Made by a program: the position numbers and the translations under genes
Shown: positions 1 to 9,952 of the stretch, in pieces
Layout of the letters: each line of letters opens with the position of its first letter
Numbering within the stretch: the first letter of the stretch is position 1
Notes under the pieces: generated by a model
Told to the model about the DNA's origin: nothing
The model's database searches: none
The model's input: the letters and a program-made list of their open reading frames with translations, nothing else
Source: a virus
Direction: 5' to 3' (one strand)
DNA: 62,007 nt
Virus record (IMG/VR): IMGVR_UViG_3300042307_001090
Coordinates: 1-62,007 of that record

Positions 1-2
1 TC

Positions 3-3000
3 ATGGAAGCGCCTTCACTGGAAGAGAAGCAGGCTGTGATGAAGTCGATGTGGTCTGATGAGCAAATGCGGGTAATGAATGGCGTAGCTCAACAGGCGGC
101 TTTTGCTGATTTGGATGCTGACATGCAGGCGTCTTACATAGAGCAAGGTTCTGGTGAAGGTGCTCAGATTCGTCGTCTGGAAGATGGCATGTTTGAGGTG
201 ACGACTCCTGACGGTGAGTTATTGGATAACACAAGCAGTCCTGATGCGGCTTTGGAGTTGGCGCGTGATTGGAATGCTGCCGATCAACTGAACGAGACTG
301 CGGCCATTGAAGACATGATTGGTTATGTCGAGAGCTTCCAAGAAGCAGGGCAGTCGATTGAGCTGATGGACAAGTCAAAGACGCTTCAGGATCGCGTTGA
401 TGCGGGTGACTTCACGCAAGAAGAGGCTGATGGGATTGTGCAGCTTTACACGGAAATGGGGCGGCTGAATGAAGGGGCAACGCCTGGCTCTGTTTTGATT
501 ACGGGTGAGAATGAAGTGACCAAGTATGATGCGCGTCGGCGTATCGTGTCGGACGTTTCACGCATCTATGACGGTGCAAGTCCGCTGACTGTGGTGGAAG
601 AGCACGCTGAGGGTTATCTGAAGCGGCGTCTGGCTGATGGTTCTGTGACGCTTGAAGACATTGTGCGGTGGCGTAAGAGCACGGGGAGCACTGTAACGGA
701 TGCTTCAGAGCGTGCGCTGATTGAGTGGTTTAGTGAGCAGTCACAAGCCTATCTGGTGGGCAAGTCGAACGCTGAAGCGTTGCCTGCTACCTTTCGCCAA
801 TTCCTGAGCAAGCTGCGGAAGTATCTCGGTAAGATTCTTGATCTGTCTGTTCGGCTGATGGATCTGGAAGCGTCTGGCAAGATGGATGGCAACTTTAAGA
901 CTCACCTGGCGCGGTCGGTGGGGCTGGATCAAGCTCACATTGATGCTCAAATGCGGGCTGAAGAGGTGGGGCAAATGGATGGGCGTGGCACTGAGCTTAT
1001 GGGGTGGCTGAAGGGCAAGCTGCCGCATCCTGATACGGCAAAGGCTAACGGTGAGCAACTGGCGGGTGAGCTGGCTACGGTGTGGGAGGGATTTAAGTCA
1101 CCACAAGCGGCGCGTGCGTTCTTTGCGCCAAAGGGTGTTTACACGCCACTGGATCAACTGGCTGGCATGGCACGGGATGACGGGTTTCCTTTCGAGACGG
1201 CTGATGATCTGTTGAAAGCCATTGATTCGTCACTGCGCGGCGAAGAGGTGTTTGCTGATGCTGGCACTGGTGCGACGTTCAGCCTGAGCGATTCACGGGC
1301 AAAGCCTGAAGACGCAAGCAACGTCACGGTGCTGCCTGATGGTGCGCAACTGGTCGGGCCTACTACGTTCAGCTTAACAGCCTATCATGGCACTCCTCAC
1401 AAGGTGGACAAGTTCAGCATGGACAAGATCGGAACGGGCGAGGGTGCGCAGGCTTACGGCTGGGGGCTTTACTTCGCGGAGAATAAAGCGGTGGGCGAAG
1501 AATATAGGAGGAGTCTATCAGACAACATGCTTTCGCGTGATGTTCTAAAGGAGTATTTTAAGGAAGGGGCTATCATACCGTCATATGGCGGCATGGATCG
1601 CGTTGTTAAATTAAATCTCGGTGTAGATGTCGCTAATTGGAGTGTGGACGTTCAAGCGGTTGTGCCTGACGGAAAAGGGGGGTGGAAAAAGGAAAGTGAT
1701 TATGGCACTGGAATCCGTAACCATAGCACTTATCCAAGTCCCAAAAATTTAGATAAGTTGGGAATAAAGAGGGGCAACCTGTATACCGTAGAGCTACTAC
1801 CAGACGCCGATGACTTCCTTGACTGGGACAAGCCACTGAGAGAGCAAAGCGATAAGGTTAAGGAGGCTTTGGCTAAGGTGGACAACCGGCTAGTTAAGGC
1901 TTTGGCTGAAGTTGCTGCTGGTGGTCGTCCTAGGGACGTAGCGGTAAGCCATGGGGTTAACGTGATAGACCTTTACCTAGGTTCTGGCGGTGCAATGGTG
2001 CAAACGCTAGGTGGTGACGCTGCGGCATCTAAGACGCTGGCGGCTGCTGGCATTCCAGGAATCCGCTACTTAGACGGAGCAAGCCGTGGCAAGGGTGGCA
2101 CGTCCAACTACGTCATCTTTGACGAGTCGCTTGTGAAGATCATCGAAGAGAACGGCAAGAAGGTGGAGCAAGCGGGGGCTACGTTCTCGCCGGCTGACAT
2201 CAGCGCGAAGTGGGAAGCGCGTGGCATCAAAAACCAAGTGAGCGAAAAGGGCGGGGTAATTACTCTGTCTTCAATTCGCGTGTCTGACACTGAGCAGGCC
2301 CAGGGTCTTGGCACGGCAGCAATGAAGGAGTTGACGGCCTACGCCGACAAAAGCGGGCAAATGATCGCGCTAACACCTTCAGTTGATTTTGGGGCGTCTT
2401 CGGTTGGACGGTTGCGAGACTTTTACAAGCGATTTGGCTTCGTGGAAAACAAGGGCAGGAACAAAGACTTCCGAGTCAGGGAGACGATGATTCGTGAAGC
2501 CAAGAAGGGCGGGAAAGCTGACATCACAATGGGCATGGAGTCGCTTGACCGTGCAAATGAGATTAAGGCAGTGATGCGGAAGCATAAGATTGCTGCGCGT
2601 GTGGCTGCTGCGGATCACCAAGGGGAAGCGTTCTCACCTGAAATGCGTAAGGCTATGGAAGACCGGCTTTATCGCGTGGTTCCCAATAAGGAAACGGTGG
2701 CTGAAGCGTTAAAGGTGGTAACGGAGAAGGGTGTTGGTAATGCGTTGGAGCTTGTTCTGTCACGAACCAGTACGCTCACGCCCAACGTGCAGGTTGCTCT
2801 TGGAATGGCACTGATGGAGCATTTCAATGCCAAGAAGCAGTTTGAGAAGGCGATTGAAGTAGGTGAGCGAGTGAATGAGTTGGGCACTGAGTTGGGGCGT
2901 GGTGTTCAGGCGTTCAGTCTGTTGGGCAACGTGCTCGATACTCCTGAAAAGGCTCAAATCTTCCTGTCTAATAAGCTGAAGAGCTTGGAAGCGGCTTTGC

Positions 3001-5825
3001 GTGAGCGTAAGCCGGTCATTGACGCATCCAAAGAGGTGTTGGCTAACGTGCAGGAAGAGGCGTTGAAGCTTTTGGAGAAATGGCTTGATGAGATTAACGG
3101 GGTTTCTGGTAAGCCGATGGCTTCACGGAAGGCTGTTAGAACTGAGGATTTGCCTGATATTACCTTCGCACTGAGCCAAGACGTGCGGAAGTCAGGCATT
3201 GTGTCGGTTGTGGCTCGTATGCTCAAGGAATCGGGTGCTGCGGAGACGCGGAAGGCACTGGTTGAGAAGTACGGCGACAAGGTTGCTCCTCATGTGGCTG
3301 ACATTCTCATTGAGGCACAAAAGCAACTGACGGCAAAGGCTGCGGCTAAGAAGGCGAAGCCAAAGGTGGATAAGCCTGGCGCTGCTGCTGAGGATAAAGG
3401 CAAAGATCGCAGTGGGCCACGGATGAGCGAAGAGGAGATTGATAACGCACTGGCTGAGATTCACGCCACGGGGCGCAAGGTAGGCTTCCAAGATCAAATG
3501 GTTGCCATTGAAGAGCATTTCCAAGGTAAGCGTATGACTGATGCTCAGATTGAGGACACGCTTGCGCTAGGGCGTGCAATGGGCATCGGTGGCACTACTA
3601 CCACGCTGGAAGGGTTTGATGACCTGGTTAAGCGGTTTGAGGATGAGGTAATCAACCGGCTGAAGGTGAAAGGTCATGATGCGCCAAAGTCGCTGCGTGA
3701 TGCCGTGCGGAAGCTGTTTGAAACCAAGGGCGTCAAGTTTACCCGTGAGGACATTGCGCGGGTGTTCGCTGAGAAGTTCAAAGTGCCAAAGGCAACGGAG
3801 ACGCAAAATAAGCGCCTAGTGGAGTTGGCTGAGAACATTCGGAGCACGCCTGAGTTTTCGACTGCTCGGACTGATGCAACGGTGGAGCTGATGAACCACG
3901 TCAATGAAATCCTGAAGCCGGTTGATTGGGTGGATATTGGTTGGTCACTTTGGTATGCCAACGTGTTGAGCGGGTATAACACCCATTTCCGCAATCTTTA
4001 CGCGAATACCTTAGAGCAAATGGTTTCGCTTCCATTGGAAGCAATGCGGGCGAATCCAGTTAAGACGCTGCAACTGATGCGTGAAATGCTTTACGGGGTG
4101 AAGGCTGGGGCGTCTATCGGCCTAGCTGAAGCCAAGAATCAGTTGAAGACGGGTGAAGCGTCGGTGTTGCAAACTGAGTCGAACAAGTTTGGCAGTTCCG
4201 GCACGTTGGAGCGGGTTGACTTCGCTGGTGGGCAGGCAAATCCGTTCAACTGGCTGAAGGTAGTTGGTCGTGCTCTGCGTGCGGAAGATTTGTTTGCCTA
4301 CGCAACGGCTCAGGAAGCCAAGGCGCGCATGGTTGCGTGGGAAATGGCTGACGCAAAGGGGCTGATTGGTGCGGAGCGTCAAGCTGAGGTTGAAAAGCTC
4401 TTAAACGCCACGGATGAGCAGATTGGTGACTTCGCTGAACGGGCTGCGCGTGAGTGGGATGGTCTGAGCGATGAGCTGAAGGCCAAGGGCAATCGTGAAC
4501 AGTGGGAAGCGCGACGGGTGAAAGAGCTGCGTCTGTTGGAGCGTGATGGTGCTCTGATTGAGCGGGCGAGTGAGTTTGCGGCGCGTGCTACGTTCAATTA
4601 CAAGCCTGATGGGTTTGTTGGGCTTATGGCGAACAGCTTGATTGATGTAATGAATGGGCTTGGTCGTGCTGATACGACTGGACAAGCTGAGGTTGTGCAA
4701 AAGGCACTGATGACGGCTCCTAAGTTGGTGGTGCCGTTTGTTCGGATTGTCGCCAATGTGCTTAATCGTGGCATTGATTACACGGGCATGGGCATTGCAC
4801 GGTCTGCTTTTGAAACTAAGCGAGTTGGGGCGGCTGCTGGTAAGAATGGGTTTGTTGCCAAGTCAGCCGATGAGCGGGCAATGGAGTTGAAGCGGGGCAT
4901 TTTCGGCATTGTTGCCTTGGGTGTGCTGTCCAGCCTGGCGAATCCTGACGATCCTGAGGCAGAGATTCAGATTCACGGCTCTGGTGCTGGCTCACGCGAG
5001 AAGAACCAGGCGCTTAACGGGCCGCGGTGGATGCCTTATTCAATCGAGTTCAGGGGCAAAGAAGGGTCTAAGTTTTACACCTTCCAATACAGCCCTTTGC
5101 TCATGGGGCTGGCCTTGGTTGGTAATTACCACGATGCGAAGCGTTATCGTAAGCTCGATGAAAAGGATTTGACTGAGCGCCTGGCGGTGGCGGCTGCTGG
5201 TGTTGGTTCGGTGCTGCTCGATCAGTCGTTTCTTTCCAATGCTGCCGATCTTGTGAACATGTTTGGACGTGATGGGCAGGTGTCCCAAAATGCGCTTTAT
5301 TCGTTCATGGGTCGCACCTTCAATCCTTCCACGGTAGCGATTCCGTTTTCGTCACTGCTGCGTCAATTGGAGCGTGACTTTGATCCAGTGCAGCGGAGTA
5401 AACCGGACATCAAAGCGGCGTTGTTCTCCAATGTGCCGGTTGCAGCACGGGCGAATGATCCAGCGTTGGACATTCTTGGGGATGCGATTGCGAACAGGCC
5501 GTTTGACTGGTTGGCGCGTGCGTCTGTCGATGGCACTCCTGAAGCGCGGATTTACCGTGCGTTTGGGGCTAAAGACCTGGTTCCTACGTCTGTCTGGTCT
5601 TACAAAGGCAAGATGGAGCCGGAACAGTTCTACCAATTCACCAAGGAGCGCGGTGCGTTGTTGAAGGAGTCGCTGATGCGCAATGATGCGGCGTTCCTGA
5701 AGTTAATCGAATCTTCCAACGAAGAAGTTGCTGCGAAGATTCTCGAAAACCTTTCTCGTTCGGCTACGCAAATGGCGCGAGTTCGGGTCGGCTATTTCCC
5801 TGAAGTTAAAACCAAAACCAAATAA
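3..5825 (+). CDS. Giant polyvalent-type virion protein (5' end not in window)
   Basis: The frame is open to the left edge, so the methionine at position 3 is probably internal. At least 1940 residues. Around residues 460-720 the pattern YHGTPH...IGTGEGAQ...YGWGLYFAE resembles the ADP-ribosyltransferase domain found in phage polyvalent proteins. Around 730-845 a GNAT-like acetyltransferase follows (QGLGTAAMKEL, then FYKRFGF). The last ~300 residues resemble the large C-terminal domain of polyvalent or internal virion proteins. Such proteins are thought to be packaged in the capsid and ejected with the DNA to modify host proteins. The gene uses many T-ending codons and is about half GC in sampled lines, unlike the roughly 65% GC late genes. 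A local AT-rich patch lies at about 1500-1760 inside the ART domain. The family assignment is from memory of motifs; a role in the virion is inferred. Confidence 0.75.
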   Translation: MEAPSLEEKQAVMKSMWSDEQMRVMNGVAQQAAFADLDADMQASYIEQGSGEGAQIRRLEDGMFEVTTPDGELLDNTSSPDAALELARDWNAADQLNETAAIEDMIGYVESFQEAGQSIELMDKSKTLQDRVDAGDFTQEEADGIVQLYTEMGRLNEGATPGSVLITGENEVTKYDARRRIVSDVSRIYDGASPLTVVEEHAEGYLKRRLADGSVTLEDIVRWRKSTGSTVTDASERALIEWFSEQSQAYLVGKSNAEALPATFRQFLSKLRKYLGKILDLSVRLMDLEASGKMDGNFKTHLARSVGLDQAHIDAQMRAEEVGQMDGRGTELMGWLKGKLPHPDTAKANGEQLAGELATVWEGFKSPQAARAFFAPKGVYTPLDQLAGMARDDGFPFETADDLLKAIDSSLRGEEVFADAGTGATFSLSDSRAKPEDASNVTVLPDGAQLVGPTTFSLTAYHGTPHKVDKFSMDKIGTGEGAQAYGWGLYFAENKAVGEEYRRSLSDNMLSRDVLKEYFKEGAIIPSYGGMDRVVKLNLGVDVANWSVDVQAVVPDGKGGWKKESDYGTGIRNHSTYPSPKNLDKLGIKRGNLYTVELLPDADDFLDWDKPLREQSDKVKEALAKVDNRLVKALAEVAAGGRPRDVAVSHGVNVIDLYLGSGGAMVQTLGGDAAASKTLAAAGIPGIRYLDGASRGKGGTSNYVIFDESLVKIIEENGKKVEQAGATFSPADISAKWEARGIKNQVSEKGGVITLSSIRVSDTEQAQGLGTAAMKELTAYADKSGQMIALTPSVDFGASSVGRLRDFYKRFGFVENKGRNKDFRVRETMIREAKKGGKADITMGMESLDRANEIKAVMRKHKIAARVAAADHQGEAFSPEMRKAMEDRLYRVVPNKETVAEALKVVTEKGVGNALELVLSRTSTLTPNVQVALGMALMEHFNAKKQFEKAIEVGERVNELGTELGRGVQAFSLLGNVLDTPEKAQIFLSNKLKSLEAALRERKPVIDASKEVLANVQEEALKLLEKWLDEINGVSGKPMASRKAVRTEDLPDITFALSQDVRKSGIVSVVARMLKESGAAETRKALVEKYGDKVAPHVADILIEAQKQLTAKAAAKKAKPKVDKPGAAAEDKGKDRSGPRMSEEEIDNALAEIHATGRKVGFQDQMVAIEEHFQGKRMTDAQIEDTLALGRAMGIGGTTTTLEGFDDLVKRFEDEVINRLKVKGHDAPKSLRDAVRKLFETKGVKFTREDIARVFAEKFKVPKATETQNKRLVELAENIRSTPEFSTARTDATVELMNHVNEILKPVDWVDIGWSLWYANVLSGYNTHFRNLYANTLEQMVSLPLEAMRANPVKTLQLMREMLYGVKAGASIGLAEAKNQLKTGEASVLQTESNKFGSSGTLERVDFAGGQANPFNWLKVVGRALRAEDLFAYATAQEAKARMVAWEMADAKGLIGAERQAEVEKLLNATDEQIGDFAERAAREWDGLSDELKAKGNREQWEARRVKELRLLERDGALIERASEFAARATFNYKPDGFVGLMANSLIDVMNGLGRADTTGQAEVVQKALMTAPKLVVPFVRIVANVLNRGIDYTGMGIARSAFETKRVGAAAGKNGFVAKSADERAMELKRGIFGIVALGVLSSLANPDDPEAEIQIHGSGAGSREKNQALNGPRWMPYSIEFRGKEGSKFYTFQYSPLLMGLALVGNYHDAKRYRKLDEKDLTERLAVAAAGVGSVLLDQSFLSNAADLVNMFGRDGQVSQNALYSFMGRTFNPSTVAIPFSSLLRQLERDFDPVQRSKPDIKAALFSNVPVAARANDPALDILGDAIANRPFDWLARASVDGTPEARIYRAFGAKDLVPTSVWSYKGKMEPEQFYQFTKERGALLKESLMRNDAAFLKLIESSNEEVAAKILENLSRSATQMARVRVGYFPEVKTKTK

Positions 5826-5830
5826 AGATT

Positions 5831-8383
5831 ATGTCCGTAACAAATGAAACGTATCGCGTGCAGGCCACGCTTGCCACTGCCATTCAAGCAATTCCCGTCA
5901 CGTTCTACTTCTTGGAACAAGACGATTTGATCGTTTACCAAACGGTTGCAGGGGTGGATACGCTGATGGCGCTGAACACTAATTACACCTTAACGGGTGA
6001 GGGCGTGGAAGCAGGGGGTACGCTGACCACCATTGGCGGAACTGTGGGGGCTGTTTGGACTATCGCACGGGCGGATGCACTCACCCAGTCGGAAGAGTTC
6101 ATTTACAGCGGTTCTTTGGCACCTTCTGCGGTTGAGCGTGGTTATGACCGGCTGGCGATGCAGATTCAGCGCATTTACAGCATGGCGGCACGTTCGATTC
6201 GCTTACCTGTGACCAATGCGGAAGGTGGAGAGCTGGCATTGAATGACCGCAAGGGCACCATCTTGGGGTTTGATGCGAGCACTGGCGCGGTGGAGTTCAC
6301 CACTAAGCAAAGTCTTTTAGACGATGCGGCTGCTGCTGCTGAGGCGGCTGCTCAGCCTTTGGTGGATGCTGCTGAAGCGGCTAAAACTGCGGCTGAGCTG
6401 GCTGAAACCAATGCCGAGACTGCTGAAGCTAATGCGGTTGCTGCGGCTGGCACGGCTGCGGATGACGCTGCTGCTGCGGTGGTGGTGAGCTTGACTGCTG
6501 CTGTTCAGGTCTTGACTGACACTGCCACGCTTCAGGCTGGTTTGTCTGCTGATAGTGCAGCGGATTCAGAGCTTGCCAAGGAAGCTGCGCAAGTGGCTCA
6601 GGTTGCTGCGGAGTTAGCTGAAACTAACGCTGAAACTGCTGAAGCCAATGCAGAGCAAGCGGTGATTGATGCTGCTGCACAGTTGGCGTTGGCTACCACG
6701 CAAGCGAACAATGCTGCGGGTTCTGCGTCATCTGCCAGTGCGTCGGCTGCTTCTGCCGACGCCAGCGCCACGGCTGCGCTCAACGCCATCAGCCAAGCCT
6801 ACAAAGGCGAGCTGGCGGGCGCGAGCGTCCCCGCCACCAGCACGACCAACGGCGACACCTACCGCATCACCTCGGCAGGCACGAGCCAGGGCAAGACGTG
6901 GGTGGTTGGTGACGCCGCGATCTACAACGGAAGCTCGGGCCAATGGACGCAGCTCACGGGCTTTTACATTTACGCCGACGCCGCCGACATCGCCAGCAAA
7001 GCGGCGCTGATCGAGCGCGAGGGCCTGCGGTTCGACGGCACGGCGGGCGCGGTGATTGGTGGCGGCGGGATTCCGGCTGTGGGGACTGGGGATTTTACGG
7101 TCTGGTTTATGATAAATCCCGGTGCTGCCTTCATACCACGATTTTTATTTGGAGCTTCTGGGGCGTTTGGGTTGCAGGCATTAAACGTTAGCGGCGGGCT
7201 TGAAGTTGTGAAAGTCGGCATTGCTAATATTGGTTCATCTTCAATCGTGTTTAGTGCGGGCCTACCTACCATAATTCACTATGTTAGAAGCGCAGGGGTC
7301 GGCTCTTTTTACCGTAACGGATCATTTGTTGATTCGATTACAGATACCACGAACTACACTGCTAGTTCCACGTTCATAAATTCAGAAATTGATGGAGTTT
7401 CAAATGCCAGCGCCAACACGTATGCTCATTTTGGGCACGCCAACTACGCCCTAACCCAGTCCGAAATCACGGCCCTAATCGGTCGCGGTCTGGTCACGCT
7501 GCCGGAGCAACGCGGCGGGAGTATGGTGAGCCTAATCCCATCTGGCAACGGCGCATCACTTGGAGCAACCGACGCTAATAACCTCACCAATTGGAGCGCA
7601 TATTTAGCAACTGGAAGCGTTGGTTCAGGAACGCGAACGGGTGGCGCTGGATCGTATTATGCGAGGTTCACCCGAGCGGGAATTGATTTTAATGCGTGGT
7701 ATAATCCGGCCAAAATAGTTTCAGTTAATCAAAAATACCTGATTCGCTTTTGGGCTAGGGCATCGGTATCAGGAAATATAAATTTTCAGATGCGATCAGG
7801 CGGAGCAGGTAGCAGTACTAGCGCCGCTTTTGCCTTAACTACCGCATGGTCACAATTTAGCTACACTTGTGTAGTTACCGCAAATACTACGATTGATCGC
7901 CTATCATTTGATATGGCGGGCATTGGTATCAACGGGGACTATTTTGATATAGACGATTTTGAAGTAATCCCCCTCGGCACGCTATTCGAGCAGGACAGCG
8001 GCCAGCGCAACGGCGGCTACATGATCCGCGACACCTCAGGCAACGGTCGCCACCTCGAACTACCCGAAACAGGCGTCTCGATTAACGACCCCGCCGACAC
8101 GGGATTTATCGAGTACACCCGCACCACGGACGGCTATCTCCTCGGCGACCGCCGCGTGATCCCATCCACTGGCTACCTAGTCGAAGTCGTCGCCACCGGC
8201 AACGGCACCGTGACCCTTGGCGAATCCGCAGGCACGCCCGCCAACGTGTGCGCCTCGGTCACGCTCACCAGCACGCCGCAGATTCTTCCCATCCTAGTGA
8301 CCCAAACGAGCACGGGTAAGCTCTACTGCGACCTCGGCACCGCCACCACCGCCACCTTCAAGATCCGCCTCCGCGCCGTTTAA
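5831..8383 (+). CDS. Chimeric tail fibre: T7-type N-terminus, Ala-rich coiled coil, LamG-like tip
   Basis: 850 residues, starting 5 bases after the polyvalent gene. Residues 1-150 (TYRVQATLATAIQA..., then LALNTNYTLTG-like text) match the virion-anchoring N-terminus of T7 gp17-type fibres. Residues ~165-320 are Ala/Glu-rich heptads, a likely trimeric coiled coil. From ~390 a concanavalin/LamG-like tip begins at EREGLRFDGTAGA. Base composition changes abruptly near 6750, at the end of the coiled coil: upstream codons are T-ending (gctgctgcg), downstream codons C-ending (gccgacgcc). The tip contains AT-rich variable stretches (about 7100-7440 and 7690-7960) between conserved GC-rich ones. 7441-7684 recurs almost exactly at the right end of the window in another fibre gene. 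Role: receptor binding. A podovirus-like fibre base beside a contractile tail is odd; see findings. Confidence 0.85.
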   Translation: MSVTNETYRVQATLATAIQAIPVTFYFLEQDDLIVYQTVAGVDTLMALNTNYTLTGEGVEAGGTLTTIGGTVGAVWTIARADALTQSEEFIYSGSLAPSAVERGYDRLAMQIQRIYSMAARSIRLPVTNAEGGELALNDRKGTILGFDASTGAVEFTTKQSLLDDAAAAAEAAAQPLVDAAEAAKTAAELAETNAETAEANAVAAAGTAADDAAAAVVVSLTAAVQVLTDTATLQAGLSADSAADSELAKEAAQVAQVAAELAETNAETAEANAEQAVIDAAAQLALATTQANNAAGSASSASASAASADASATAALNAISQAYKGELAGASVPATSTTNGDTYRITSAGTSQGKTWVVGDAAIYNGSSGQWTQLTGFYIYADAADIASKAALIEREGLRFDGTAGAVIGGGGIPAVGTGDFTVWFMINPGAAFIPRFLFGASGAFGLQALNVSGGLEVVKVGIANIGSSSIVFSAGLPTIIHYVRSAGVGSFYRNGSFVDSITDTTNYTASSTFINSEIDGVSNASANTYAHFGHANYALTQSEITALIGRGLVTLPEQRGGSMVSLIPSGNGASLGATDANNLTNWSAYLATGSVGSGTRTGGAGSYYARFTRAGIDFNAWYNPAKIVSVNQKYLIRFWARASVSGNINFQMRSGGAGSSTSAAFALTTAWSQFSYTCVVTANTTIDRLSFDMAGIGINGDYFDIDDFEVIPLGTLFEQDSGQRNGGYMIRDTSGNGRHLELPETGVSINDPADTGFIEYTRTTDGYLLGDRRVIPSTGYLVEVVATGNGTVTLGESAGTPANVCASVTLTSTPQILPILVTQTSTGKLYCDLGTATTATFKIRLRAV
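7441..7684 (+). repeat. Fibre-tip repeat, copy 1
   Basis: 244 bases that match 61764-62007 with only three substitutions seen by eye. They encode the segment starting NYALTQSEITALIGRGLVTL of the fibre tip. Flanking conserved text (EREGLRFDGTAGA at about 7005-7055) is also shared, while the ~390 bases in between differ completely. Confidence 0.95.
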
Positions 8384-8387
8384 TCCC

Positions 8388-8636
8388 ATGCCACTTAATC
8401 CCGAGCCCATCCCATCGCGCTTTCCCTTGGTGCTTACCCGCACCAACGACGAAGCTGCCACGCCCATCCTCACCGCCACCGCCTGCTATCCCGAGGACGG
8501 CCCACTCGGCTCTGTCACCTTCGACACGCCGACCGACAAGGCACGCGGCGCGCTGTTTCTCGTTTCGCAAAACGGCAATGACCCCGAGGCGATCCCCGAG
8601 GCTAACCTGCTCGCGGCGATCAACGCCATCCTGTGA
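8388..8636 (+). CDS. Small hypothetical protein
   Basis: 82 residues, start 4 bases after the fibre stop and in the same high-GC style as the genes that follow. The N-terminus is proline-rich and the rest looks like one small beta-rich domain ending in a helix (EANLLAAINAIL). No family recognised. Position directly after a fibre suggests a fibre-associated or assembly role, but this is only context. Confidence 0.6.
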   Translation: MPLNPEPIPSRFPLVLTRTNDEAATPILTATACYPEDGPLGSVTFDTPTDKARGALFLVSQNGNDPEAIPEANLLAAINAIL

Positions 8637-8670
8637 AGCTTGCGCTCATCATCTGCATCGCCTTCTCGCC

Positions 8671-9210
8671 GTGAAAATCGCAGCACTTTTAGTCGCCCTT
8701 CTAATCTCCGCAGGCTGCACTAGCCAACGGTCAATCAGCGTTCCGCGCGTTCCCGATTGGATTCCCGCGAAGGCCGTCACGGTTTCCGAGGTGATCGCCA
8801 GATCCAGACAACTCGTGCACGTGTCCCCTCAGCTTAGCGACGGGGCATTCACCACAGTTAGCCGCGAGTGGCTTGACCTTGCTTTGCCTTGGTCGTGGGA
8901 GTTTGCCATTGCCACCGGCCTTGCCTACGTGCCCGAGTCATTTGACTGCGACAAATTCGCCAAAGCATTCTCTCTATCCGCTGAAATCTCCGCAGCTCGC
9001 GCAGGCGTAAAAGCGCAGCCGCTCGTCGCGCGAATTTACGTCATGCAGGTAAAAGCATGGGGCGGCATACCGATTGGCGGGGCCCACGCGCTCATCGCCG
9101 TAGCAACCGATGCCGGGGTAATTATTGTCGAACCACAAACAAGGGCCACCATTTCGCTAGACGAGTATCCAAATCGCGACCACATTTTCGCGGTCAAAAT
9201 TGGCGGGTAA
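8671..9210 (+). CDS. Lipoprotein with a Cys-His pair, possible cysteine peptidase of the lysis module
   Basis: GTG start chosen because it gives a clean lipoprotein signal: VKIAALLVALLISAGC, lipobox cysteine at residue 16. An upstream in-frame ATG at 8578 would overlap the previous gene and add unrelated basic residues. The 179-residue product has FDCDKFA (Cys93) and GGAHALIAV (His139) followed by VEPQ, an arrangement seen in papain-like and transglutaminase-like phage peptidases. Expected in the inner or outer membrane, facing the periplasm. It opens a run of four short genes that look like a host-lysis set. The catalytic assignment is inference; no family was recognised with certainty. Confidence 0.6.
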   Translation: MKIAALLVALLISAGCTSQRSISVPRVPDWIPAKAVTVSEVIARSRQLVHVSPQLSDGAFTTVSREWLDLALPWSWEFAIATGLAYVPESFDCDKFAKAFSLSAEISAARAGVKAQPLVARIYVMQVKAWGGIPIGGAHALIAVATDAGVIIVEPQTRATISLDEYPNRDHIFAVKIGG

Positions 9211-9221
9211 ATTATTTGTAA

Positions 9222-9485
9222 ATGTCGAACGACACAAAAAACTCAATCGCATGGTGGATCGACACCGTGTGGAAACTCTCAGTTCCGCTCGGCATCGTTG
9301 CTGTGTTTTACTTAAAGGCGACGTTCGCCACCGGCGAAGACGTGCGGGCGCTCTCTGACCGGATCACGAAATCAGAGACCGCTATTCTCTTGCTCACCGA
9401 AAAGCAGAAGGACGACATCCGTCAGGATGATCTCATTAAGGACCACGAGATCCGGCTCAGAAACCTTGAGCGCGGGGTGCGTTAA
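9222..9485 (+). CDS. Single-pass membrane protein with coiled coil, holin- or spanin-like
   Basis: 87 residues. A hydrophobic segment at about residues 11-31 (WIDTVWKLSVPLGIVAVFYL) is followed by a charged helical region (TKSETAILLLTEKQKDDIRQ). One membrane segment plus a coiled coil is typical of small phage holins and inner-membrane spanins. It lies between a lipoprotein and DUF1353 and another lipoprotein, which supports a lysis role, but holin function is not shown by sequence alone. Confidence 0.55.
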   Translation: MSNDTKNSIAWWIDTVWKLSVPLGIVAVFYLKATFATGEDVRALSDRITKSETAILLLTEKQKDDIRQDDLIKDHEIRLRNLERGVR

Positions 9486-9496
9486 TTTTCATCATC

Positions 9497-9952
9497 ATGA
9501 ACATGTCCAGCGCATACTTCCCGCGCCCGCTCAATATGCGCGTGCATCCAGACAAGCCGCGCGTTGCTATTCTAATGACCCCCTTCACGTTTAAGTCTCC
9601 GTCGCTGGGGATCATTCGCGTGGAGGCGGGGTTTGATACCGACTACGCCAGCGTACCCCGCGTCTTTTGGGCAATTTATCCGCCCGACGGCGAATATCGC
9701 GCCGCCGCTGTGATCCACGACTTTCTCTATTGGGCGCAGTCCTACACGGAGGGACACCCTCCAATCGTTCGCGAGCAGGCTGACACCGTTTTTCTTGAGG
9801 CGCTTTACGCCTGTGGTGTTCCTTGGCTGCGGCGTCACATTCTCCATAAGTCTGTTCGCTTGGGCGGCTGGGTAGCGTGGAACAAACGCGCCAAGGAAAT
9901 AGCCGCCGAGCGCAACACCACTTCGCAACCACAACAAGAGACCAACGCATGA
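9497..9952 (+). CDS. DUF1353 family phage protein
   Basis: 151 residues with the family hallmark: GFDTDYASVPRVFW (about residues 43-56), then AAVIHDFLYW with a conserved His-Asp pair. DUF1353 proteins occur in many tailed phages, usually beside lysis or tail genes; their activity is not established. ATG 11 bases after the preceding gene; its TGA overlaps the ATG of the next gene (ATGA), so the two are probably translationally coupled. Translation of the C-terminus (EIAAERNTTSQPQQETNA) is low-complexity and likely a linker. Confidence 0.75.
   Translation: MNMSSAYFPRPLNMRVHPDKPRVAILMTPFTFKSPSLGIIRVEAGFDTDYASVPRVFWAIYPPDGEYRAAAVIHDFLYWAQSYTEGHPPIVREQADTVFLEALYACGVPWLRRHILHKSVRLGGWVAWNKRAKEIAAERNTTSQPQQETNA

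Noticed and set aside
7020-7480. Diversity-generating retroelement target in the fibre tip
   Set aside because: No reverse transcriptase or template repeat seen; variation between the two copies is whole-segment replacement, not scattered adenine-specific changes.
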